From an uncultured bacterium (lineage in GTDB: Bacteria > Bacteroidota > Bacteroidia > Bacteroidales > Bacteroidaceae), in the NCBI GenBank assembly GCA_946188155.1, contig CAMHUC010000014.1:1-64000 (forward strand): a DNA stretch of 64,000 bases, given 5' to 3'. The notes under the pieces were generated by a model. The model searched no databases. It worked only from the letters and a program-made list of their open reading frames with translations, and was not told the origin of the DNA. This document shows, piece after piece, positions 27,178 through 33,230 of this stretch. Positions within the stretch are counted from its first letter, which is position 1. The number at the start of each line of letters is the position of its first letter. A program made the translations under genes and the position numbers.

Positions 27178-29019
27178 ATGAAAAAGATATATTTAATGGC
27201 TATCGCGGCTGCCTTCACCTTCTCCCTGACGTCGTGTGAGGATTTCCTCGATTCCGAGAACTATACAGAGGCTAACACCGGTAACTATCCGGCCTCACCT
27301 GGCGACCTGAACAAGGAGCTGGCTGCCCTCTACGGTGTAATGAACCAGTTCAGCACCGACCCCCTGCAGTCGCCCTGGTTCGTAAACTACATTATGTCTG
27401 ACGATGCCAACGGTGCCGGCGGTACGGGCGACGTGGAGTCGCACGCCATCGGTCACCTGACGGCCAATAAGGAGTCGCTCTTCGACAACGCCTGGCACAA
27501 CACCTATGTGGGCATCGGCCGTGCCAGTGCCATCATCTATGCTGTGGATGCCTTCGACTGGACAGGTCAGGAGAAGACCCGCAACCAGCTGCTCGGCGAG
27601 GCTTACTTCATGCGCGGACTGTTCTACCTCTGGGGCGTGCAGTTCTGGGGTGACATTCCTGCCTACTGGGCAGCAGCAGCTCCCGACCCCTGTCCGCAGC
27701 AGAGTGCTGAGGACGTGATCATGCCGCACATCCTGGCCGACTTCACCAGCGCAGCCAACCTGATGAGCCACGGTGCTACCACTCAGGGCGACGGACACGC
27801 CACCAAGGGTGCCGCCGAGGGTATGCTGGCACGTGCCTATATGTTCTATGAGGGCTTCTACAAGAAGGCCGGTGAGCTGGCTACTGCCAACCTGGCCGAT
27901 GTTGCCTTCGACTTCGAGCAGGAGGGCGCAGGCAAGTCGCTGAGCAAGGCTCAGGTGGTGGCTTTCCTCGAGGATGCCATCAACAACGGCGGCTACAAGC
28001 TGGTCGATGACTTCCGTCTGCTCTGGCAGTACACCAACGAGCTGACCGCTCCCGACTATCCCTTCGTGAAGGACCTCGCAGATCAGGGTAAGTACTGGGC
28101 CGGCAACGGCAACTCGGAGCAGATGTTCCAGGTGCAATTTATGAATGCCGGTTCGTGGAACGGTAACATCGGCATGGGCTTCACCAACATGGCTTCGCTC
28201 TACTGCGGACTCCGTTGCGACGACGACGGTGCTGGCCACAAGAACGGCGATGCCGGTTCAATGCCCTTCGGACAGGGCTGGGGCCAGGGTACCATCAACG
28301 CCAACCTCTGGGACGACTGGAGCGACATGGACCCGCGTAAGAAGGCTACCATCCTCGATGCTCCCACAGAGCTCTCGGGCTTCGTGTTCACCACCACCTG
28401 CTCTGAGGATGCCGGCTACTACAACAAGAAGTGGATGCCCGTCACCTGCTCAGGCTCTTCGTTCGACGACTTCAACAAGTATTATACATGGTGGGGCGTG
28501 TACCGCAACAGCAAGGAGATTGCTGCTCCTAACGACAACTCGTTCCAGGGTGACCACTACACTGATATCGTGCTGCTCCGTCTGGCCGATGTGATGCTGA
28601 TGCACTCCGAGCTGACAGGTACGGCTGATCAGATGAATAAGGTCCGCGCACGTGCTGGTCTGCCTGCCACCACTTACTCTTGGGACAACATCAAGAAGGA
28701 GCGCCGCTTCGAGCTGGCAGCAGAGGGTATCCGCTTCAACGACCTGCGCCGCTGGTCGGGCAAGGGCGGCGGCGAAGGCTGCGAGGCCGCCCAGGCACTG
28801 GAGCGTCAGAACGGCAGCCGCGTGAACTACACGGGCCGCTGGACGACCATGCACCACGCCACCTCTTCTTGGGCTAAGCGCTATGCCGAGACCGACGGCT
28901 TCCTGATGATTCCGCCCTCTCAGATCCTGATCACCAACGACGAGAGCGTGCTGAAGCAGAATGCCGGATGGGGCGCAAGCGTCTCCGATGCCAACATGTC
29001 GGGTACGCCGGTGTATTAA
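27178..29019 (+). CDS. SusD-family glycan-binding lipoprotein (locus 1)
   Basis: The 613-residue protein has a lipoprotein signal (FTFSLTSCEDFLDSE) with Cys at 20 and the SusD opening CEDFLDSENYTEANTGNYPAS. TPR-like helices (ARNQLLGEAYFMRGLFYLWGVQFWGDIPA-type segment) and the C-terminal RagB/SusD part (YTDIVLLRLADVMLMHSELTGTADQMNKVRARAG, ERRFELAAEGIRFNDLRRW; quoted in parts) are clear. SusD caps the SusC pore and presents oligosaccharide to it at the cell surface. Size is at the large end for the family. Cotranscribed with SusC and the lipoprotein after it. Confidence 0.95.
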   Translation: MKKIYLMAIAAAFTFSLTSCEDFLDSENYTEANTGNYPASPGDLNKELAALYGVMNQFSTDPLQSPWFVNYIMSDDANGAGGTGDVESHAIGHLTANKESLFDNAWHNTYVGIGRASAIIYAVDAFDWTGQEKTRNQLLGEAYFMRGLFYLWGVQFWGDIPAYWAAAAPDPCPQQSAEDVIMPHILADFTSAANLMSHGATTQGDGHATKGAAEGMLARAYMFYEGFYKKAGELATANLADVAFDFEQEGAGKSLSKAQVVAFLEDAINNGGYKLVDDFRLLWQYTNELTAPDYPFVKDLADQGKYWAGNGNSEQMFQVQFMNAGSWNGNIGMGFTNMASLYCGLRCDDDGAGHKNGDAGSMPFGQGWGQGTINANLWDDWSDMDPRKKATILDAPTELSGFVFTTTCSEDAGYYNKKWMPVTCSGSSFDDFNKYYTWWGVYRNSKEIAAPNDNSFQGDHYTDIVLLRLADVMLMHSELTGTADQMNKVRARAGLPATTYSWDNIKKERRFELAAEGIRFNDLRRWSGKGGGEGCEAAQALERQNGSRVNYTGRWTTMHHATSSWAKRYAETDGFLMIPPSQILITNDESVLKQNAGWGASVSDANMSGTPVY

Positions 29020-29063
29020 GAATTGAAGTATTGAAAAATTGAAGAATTGAAAAATTGAAATCG
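29020..29063 (+). repeat. AATTGAAG-type short repeat between SusD and the surface lipoprotein
   Basis: About five units of the form AATTGAA(G/A)A fill the whole spacer between the two genes, one of several spacers in the window made wholly of a short repeat. Confidence 0.85.
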
Positions 29064-29065
29064 TT

Positions 29066-30535
29066 ATGAATAAATCAATAATATGCTTAATCGCTGCGGC
29101 AGGTATGGTGGCATCCTGTGATCCTATCAAGGAAGAGAAGGACCTCGACCTCTATACCGTGACGTCAAGCCAGATTGAGGAAGCCGTCACCTTCGTGCAG
29201 AAGGACGCTGACGGCAACGTGGCCGCCGACGGTAACTACTTCTCATATACTACCAACCCGGCTATGGAGGTGGCAGTCTATAACTTCTATGCCGACGGCT
29301 CTGAGAACCTGCTGGCCCACGGCATGAGCGGCTCGTTCATCATCAAGCCCAAGCGCGGCTCCGACCCCAACCAGACGTTCTATGTGCGTGTGGTGGGTTC
29401 CGACAACAAGCCCGTGGAGATCTCCAAGACTTACAATGTGTATGTGCAGCAGGAACTCGACCCCGAGATGCGCCTGCTGGCATCGGATGCCTACGGCAAG
29501 AAGATCTGGAAGTGGGACACCTCTATCTCCGGTGCCTTCTGGGGTAACATGGGCTATATGCCCGGCGACGGTGCCTCTGTAGGTAAGGAAGGCAACGGTC
29601 AGTGGTGGGGTATGACCAGTGATGAGGACTTCGCAGGCCAGCTGCAGCACTCTCACGACGGTGCCTACCACGGTGAGGGCCTGAATGCCTGGATGGAGTT
29701 CACCGATGAGGGTATCGTCACCTGCTACAATGAGGATGGAGAGGCATACCAGTCGGGTTCCTATTCTGTATCTAACTATAATCCTGCTGGTGAATGGAAG
29801 GTGGGCGACCTCGTCACCACTTCTATCCTCTGGCCCTATCAGATCAACTGGAAGCAGAACGGATTCGATCCTGTGCCCGGCACATACGAGATTGTCTACC
29901 TGACACCCGACAAGATGACGCTCGTCTATCCCGACGGCGGCAATCAGGGCGCCTGGGGCGAGGCTACCTTCTGGCACTTCTGCAGCAGCAGCGATATCGA
30001 GGGTATGGCTGTAGGCTACGGAGCAGCTGCTGAGAAGAGCTGGACCTGGGATCCGAGCATCTCGGGTGCTGTATGGGGCAACATGGGCTATCAGCCTGGC
30101 GATGGTGCCTCTGTCGGTACTGCCGGTAACGGCCAGTGGTGGGGCGTCACCAGCGAGGAAGAGTTCGCTGGTCAGCTGCAGCACAGTGAGGACGGTGCTC
30201 TGCACGGCGACGAGTCGATGGACGCTTATTTCACGCTCGACGGACAGGGTAACATCACCCGTCATGCTGGCGATGGCAGCGTCATCAACAAAGGTACCTA
30301 CTCGTTCGACATCGTTGAGGGCAGCGACTGGAAGGTGGCCGACATGAACACCACGGCCGGCACCATCCTGTGGCCCTATCAGATTAACTGGAAGCAGAAT
30401 GGCTTCGATCCCTGCCCGACAAAGTTCGAGGTGGTCTACCTGACAGGCGACAAGATGACGCTCGTCTATCCCGACGGCGGCAGCCAGGGTGCCTGGGGTG
30501 AGGCTTCCTTCTGGCACTTCAAGGCCAAGGAATAA
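29066..30535 (+). CDS. Surface lipoprotein with duplicated C-terminal module (SusE/F position)
   Basis: The 489-residue product has a lipoprotein leader (MVASC, Cys at 18), an N-terminal Ig-like part (about 30-145), and then two closely similar modules of about 160 residues, roughly 150-310 and 330-487. Shared marks are W.WD.SISGA.WGNMGY.PGDGASVG, GNGQWWG.TS, LWPYQINWKQNGFDP and KMTLVYPDGG.QGAWGEA.FWHF. Position behind SusCD and exposed aromatics suggest a surface glycan-binding protein in the SusE/SusF slot. The near identity of the modules points to recent internal duplication. I do not recognise the module as a named binding family. Confidence 0.75.
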   Translation: MNKSIICLIAAAGMVASCDPIKEEKDLDLYTVTSSQIEEAVTFVQKDADGNVAADGNYFSYTTNPAMEVAVYNFYADGSENLLAHGMSGSFIIKPKRGSDPNQTFYVRVVGSDNKPVEISKTYNVYVQQELDPEMRLLASDAYGKKIWKWDTSISGAFWGNMGYMPGDGASVGKEGNGQWWGMTSDEDFAGQLQHSHDGAYHGEGLNAWMEFTDEGIVTCYNEDGEAYQSGSYSVSNYNPAGEWKVGDLVTTSILWPYQINWKQNGFDPVPGTYEIVYLTPDKMTLVYPDGGNQGAWGEATFWHFCSSSDIEGMAVGYGAAAEKSWTWDPSISGAVWGNMGYQPGDGASVGTAGNGQWWGVTSEEEFAGQLQHSEDGALHGDESMDAYFTLDGQGNITRHAGDGSVINKGTYSFDIVEGSDWKVADMNTTAGTILWPYQINWKQNGFDPCPTKFEVVYLTGDKMTLVYPDGGSQGAWGEASFWHFKAKE

Positions 30536-30557
30536 TATCCCTCCCTCTCTTATAGTC

Positions 30558-30649
30558 ACCGCCCCGCAGCTCCTCGGAAGCTGCGGGGCGGTCTGCGCTG
30601 AAATAATCCCCGGAAAGTTTGCAAGTTATGGATAAAGTTTGTATCTTTG
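30558..30649 (+). terminator. Hairpin terminator-promoter repeat, copy 1
   Basis: A stem of 14 pairs (ACCGCCCCGCAGCT with AGCTGCGGGGCGGT, 30558-30592) closes the SusCD operon. A conserved tail CTGCGCTGAAATAAT follows, then GGAAAGTTTG and the promoter AAAGTTTG / TATCTTTG (30642-30649) of the next gene. The same arrangement recurs at 31768, 32285 and 33163. Confidence 0.85.
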
Positions 30650-30680
30650 CGGCGTGAAACAAAGCAATTGGGACAATATT

Positions 30681-30827
30681 ATGCCGGAAAATAACGTAAA
30701 AGACAGAGAACAGAGGAGAGCTGAGGTAATCAATATGATCACCTCAAGCAGAGAGAAAGCAATAGAAAGCTTAACTCGGGCTGGTATCCTTGACAGTACA
30801 GGGCAGTTGGCCGAAGTGTACCGATGA
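30681..30827 (+). CDS. Small protein, probable antitoxin of the ART-like toxin
   Basis: The 48-residue acidic/basic helical protein (MPENNVKDREQRRAEVINMI...) has its stop overlapping the start of the downstream toxin-like gene (ATGA), the layout usual for antitoxin-toxin pairs. A longer frame back to 30639 would start with a TTG lying inside the -7 box (TATCTTTG, 30642-30649), so the ATG at 30681 is chosen. No DNA-binding motif is obvious. Antitoxin function is inferred from position and size. Confidence 0.6.
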   Translation: MPENNVKDREQRRAEVINMITSSREKAIESLTRAGILDSTGQLAEVYR

Positions 30828-31438
30828 AGCAGGACTTGTATTCTCATCGCTCGAACCTGATTGTCGCATTCCATGGATGTGACAAGTCAGTTGTTGAAAG
30901 GGTTGTCCTTCAGCAGGATAATCTTATTGCCAGTACAAATGATTATGATTGGTTAGGTAGTGGCGTGTATTTCTGGGAGAATAATGAATCGCGAGCTCTG
31001 AAATGGGCAGTGGAAGCTTCCAAGAGACCTCATTCTAAGATTAAGGAACCTGCGGTCATAGGTGCTGTTATAGATTTAGGATATTGTATGGACCTCACAG
31101 ACTCGAAGTATTTGTATGAACTAAAAGAGGCTTATGATACATTATTGAAGGTCTTAGAGGATTTGCATCAAGAGGTTCCCCAAAATACTGGCAAGACGTC
31201 AGACAGGTTGCTACGGCGTCTTGATTGTGCTGTTATAGAAATGGCACACGACATCAACGAACAATCGGGAGAGAGAGCCTATGATTCCGTGAGAGGTGTC
31301 TTTTGGGAAGGAAAACAGCTATATCCCAATGCTGGTTTTGCTGAAAAGAATCATATTCAGATTTGTGTCAGGAATCCGAATTGTATTAAGGGCTTCTTCA
31401 TTCCAAGAACAATTGACACTCGTTATCTGAATCCATAG
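30824..31438 (+). CDS. ADP-ribosyltransferase-like toxin candidate
   Basis: The 204-residue protein reads like members of the ART/PARP fold related to DUF3990: LIVAFHGCDKSVVERVV near the start gives an H-G pair, NDYDWLGSGVYFWENNESRALKWA supplies the Y-containing second strand and helix, and VRGVFWEGKQLYPNAG supplies a possible catalytic Glu in the third motif. No signal peptide. Together with the small coupled gene before it, it looks like a toxin-antitoxin pair acting on a cytoplasmic target. Lower GC and freer codon use than the neighbouring operons suggest recent arrival. Family call is by motif reading only. Confidence 0.55.
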   Translation: MKQDLYSHRSNLIVAFHGCDKSVVERVVLQQDNLIASTNDYDWLGSGVYFWENNESRALKWAVEASKRPHSKIKEPAVIGAVIDLGYCMDLTDSKYLYELKEAYDTLLKVLEDLHQEVPQNTGKTSDRLLRRLDCAVIEMAHDINEQSGERAYDSVRGVFWEGKQLYPNAGFAEKNHIQICVRNPNCIKGFFIPRTIDTRYLNP

Positions 31439-31443
31439 TGAGT

Positions 31444-31476
31444 CAAAACACCGCCCCGCTTCTCTTTTGGGGATGG
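31444..31476 (+). repeat. Degenerate hairpin-repeat remnant
   Basis: AAAACACCGCCCCGC matches the left flank and arm of the terminator copy at 33163, but the right arm is lost. It marks the end of the ART-like cassette and looks like a broken copy. Confidence 0.55.
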
Positions 31477-31533
31477 GCATTATATGGAAGTAGTTTTCGT
31501 CATAACAATAGTAACAAAAAGAAAGGGTAAGGT

Positions 31534-31632
31534 ATGAACACTATCATCATTTCAGGCTCATTAGTGGTATTCGCCACAATTGTAGGTCTTTACTACTTAT
31601 ATCAGGATAGGCATCAGGAACAGGCGCGATAG
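31534..31632 (+). CDS. Very small single-span membrane peptide
   Basis: A 32-codon frame starts ATG AAC ACT and has GGGTAAGG just upstream. It encodes one hydrophobic helix (IIISGSLVVFATIVGLYYLY) followed by a charged tail DRHQEQAR. The profile matches small inner-membrane toxins of type I systems, or a small regulatory peptide. No antisense RNA promoter was positively identified. Expression is unproven. Confidence 0.45.
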   Translation: MNTIIISGSLVVFATIVGLYYLYQDRHQEQAR

Positions 31633-31652
31633 TCTTTTTCCCACTGCCATGT

Positions 31653-31757
31653 TTCTGCGATGTTTCCATATTCCATCACTTAGACTCTCCGTCGCTTATA
31701 GACCATATCAACAGGCGGGGTAAACTCATTTACCAGCGGACGAAACAAGCCGCCTGA
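31653..31757 (+). pseudogene. 3' remnant of an MNT-type nucleotidyltransferase gene
   Basis: The last 34 codons (beginning FCDVSIFHHL) and stop match the end of the intact nucleotidyltransferase at 32839-33153 almost base for base, and the similarity continues through the hairpin repeat. The 5' part of the gene is missing. It is a leftover of a duplicated or replaced cassette. Confidence 0.8.
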
Positions 31758-31767
31758 TTTTTTACAT

Positions 31768-31859
31768 ACCGCCCCGCAGCTCCTCGGAACCTGCGGGGCG
31801 GTCTGCGCTGAAATAATCCCCGGAAAGTTTGGAGTATTCAATTTTTATTTGTACTTTTG
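31768..31859 (+). terminator. Hairpin terminator-promoter repeat, copy 2
   Basis: A 12-pair stem (31768-31802) with loop CTCCTCGGAAC is followed by the shared tail and then a different promoter, ATTTG / TACTTTTG (31852-31859). It separates the nucleotidyltransferase remnant from the next small gene. Confidence 0.8.
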
Positions 31860-31885
31860 CCGACGGATTTAGAACTTAAATTGAT

Positions 31886-32029
31886 ATGGAAACGACAAAG
31901 AAGAAAAGAACACGTGAAGAAGTGCGTGCGGCATTCAAGGAAACGCTTCGCAAGAAGCAGGAATGGATTGAGGAAAGCAATCTTTTTTTAGAAGGCATTC
32001 ACCAAAAGAGGGTGGCTGGTTTGATATAA
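31886..32029 (+). CDS. Hypothetical small lysine-rich protein
   Basis: A 47-codon frame (METTKKKRTREEVRAAFKET...) with its own promoter 26 bases upstream (TACTTTTG). The sequence is a charged helix, compatible with a short antitoxin or with the surviving N-terminal part of a longer antitoxin whose C-terminal part lies at 32106. I do not recognise a family. Confidence 0.4.
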   Translation: METTKKKRTREEVRAAFKETLRKKQEWIEESNLFLEGIHQKRVAGLI

Positions 32030-32105
32030 TCATCCCCGCCTCCTCTCTACAATCTACTTGCTCTTGGCAAAGAAGCAAGGAAAAAGAAAGTTAGAACGGA
32101 CACCT

Positions 32106-32231
32106 ATGGATAAGTTGGCCCCGGAACTTCAGGAGATTCTAAATATGCCAAGGATTGGTCACTTGGATGAGGATGACGTAAACGGTGATAAAGCCCGGAT
32201 GGAGTATTATAAGGAGAAATACGGGTTATGA
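32106..32231 (+). pseudogene. Probable antitoxin C-terminal remnant (VapB-like)
   Basis: A 41-codon frame (MDKLAPELQEILNMPRIGHL ... ending EYYKEKYGL) stays open further upstream without a good start. The ending is like that of antitoxins that precede PIN-domain toxins in Bacteroidales, and its stop overlaps the start of such a gene (ATGA at 32228). It may be the tail of a decayed gene. Confidence 0.5.
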
Positions 32232-32284
32232 AGGTTTTCATAGATACAAATCTGTAAATTGACGTGATGGTTTTTGCAACATCT
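32228..32284 (+). pseudogene. Truncated PIN-domain toxin (VapC-like) start
   Basis: The frame reads MKVFIDTNL, stop, IDVMVFATS. The FIDTN motif is the first strand and catalytic Asp of PIN-domain ribonucleases. A stop at codon 10 and the hairpin repeat right after 19 codons show that only the very start of the gene remains. Confidence 0.7.
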
Positions 32285-32376
32285 ACCGCCCCGCAGCTCC
32301 TCGGAACCTGCGGGGCGGTCTGCGCTGAAATAATATCCTAAAAGTTTGGAAGTTATGGATAAAGTTTGTATCTTTG
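32285..32376 (+). terminator. Hairpin terminator-promoter repeat, copy 3
   Basis: A 12-pair stem (32285-32319) cuts off the vapC remnant. Its tail matches copy 1 over about 55 bases, including AGTTATGGATAAAGTTTG and TATCTTTG (32369-32376), and so provides the promoter of the HI0074-like gene. Confidence 0.85.
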
Positions 32377-32402
32377 CCAACGATTAATTGAAACAGGAAG
32401 AT

Positions 32403-32837
32403 ATGCAAGGAACTGATATCAGGTGGATACAAAGGCTGGAGAATTTCAGTAAGGCGCTCGAAAGACTCAATGAGGCAGCGACCATTATAGGCAGTAATCT
32501 ACAGTTTGAGTCAGAAGTGACTGACTTGCTGCGGGAAGGGCTGATTCAAAGGTTTGAATACACCCATGAGCTGGCATGGAACGTGATGAAGGATTATGCC
32601 GAGTATCAGGGGAATACAGAAGTCAGAGGTTCCAGAGATGCCATCCGGTGGGCACTCCAGAACGGGCTTGCGGATGACAAGGCGTGGATGAAATCCATCG
32701 AGGACAGGAATCTGTCATCGCACGACTACGACCGTCCGACGGCAGATGCTATCTTCTCAAAAGTAATAGGGACTTATCTCCCTCTTTTTAATCGGTTTGA
32801 ACAGACAATGGTAAGCATCAGTAAGGAGGAAATGTAA
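32403..32837 (+). CDS. HI0074-family (HEPN-like) nucleotidyltransferase partner
   Basis: The 144-residue all-helical protein belongs to the nucleotidyltransferase substrate-binding (HI0074) family: IRWIQRLENFSKALERLNEA, FEYTHELAWNVMKDY and RDAIRWALQNGLADDKAWMKSIEDRNLSSHDY (quoted in parts). Such proteins pair with minimal nucleotidyltransferases and behave as toxin-antitoxin modules related to HEPN/MNT. The start is set at the ATG at 32403 (RBS-like AGGAAG before it) rather than the TTG at 32388. The partner gene begins one base after its stop. Confidence 0.85.
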   Translation: MQGTDIRWIQRLENFSKALERLNEAATIIGSNLQFESEVTDLLREGLIQRFEYTHELAWNVMKDYAEYQGNTEVRGSRDAIRWALQNGLADDKAWMKSIEDRNLSSHDYDRPTADAIFSKVIGTYLPLFNRFEQTMVSISKEEM

Positions 32838-32838
32838 T

Positions 32839-33153
32839 ATGTATGGATTAGACGAGGAAGAGATGGAGCTGCTTCAGCGTGTGTTCTCTTCTATCGAAGG
32901 ACTGGAAGAAGTGGTTCTCTACGGCTCAAGGGCCAAAGGTACTTACAAGCCTTTTTCTGATATCGACATCACGCTGAAGGGCAGTCGGCTAACAGCAGAA
33001 GAACTGGCAGAGGTCTGCAGCAAGTTGTCAGAGTCGTCGTTGCCCTATTTCTGCGATGTTTCCATTTTCCATCACTTAGAGTCTCCGTCGCTTATAGACC
33101 ATATCAACAGGCGGGGTAAACTCATTTACCAGCGAACGAAGCAGGCCGCCTGA
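32839..33153 (+). CDS. MNT-type minimal nucleotidyltransferase (antitoxin-like)
   Basis: The 104-residue protein has the pol-beta nucleotidyltransferase core LYGSRAKGTYKPFSDIDITL with GSxAKG and D-x-D. In HEPN/MNT pairs the enzyme adds AMP to the partner and silences it. The gene directly follows its partner. Its 3' end is duplicated as a remnant at 31653-31757, and the hairpin repeat copy 4 starts 10 bases after the stop. Confidence 0.87.
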   Translation: MYGLDEEEMELLQRVFSSIEGLEEVVLYGSRAKGTYKPFSDIDITLKGSRLTAEELAEVCSKLSESSLPYFCDVSIFHHLESPSLIDHINRRGKLIYQRTKQAA

Positions 33154-33162
33154 TTTTAAAAC

Positions 33163-33214
33163 ACCGCCCCGCAGCCCCTCGGAGGCTGCGGGGCGGTCTG
33201 CGCTGAAATAATGG
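33163..33214. terminator. Hairpin terminator repeat, copy 4
   Basis: The stem ACCGCCCCGCAGCC.. with GGCTGCGGGGCGGT (33163-33197) and tail CTGCGCTGAAATAAT end the array. The promoter part is missing because the tail runs into the end of the convergent GH2 gene. It can terminate both directions. Confidence 0.8.
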
Positions 33215-33230
33215 CCGGAAAGGCGGGAGG

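Noticed and set aside
30558..33197. Integron with attC sites
   Set aside because: No integrase in the window, and the hairpins are short GC-rich terminators followed by promoters without the paired R/L boxes of attC.
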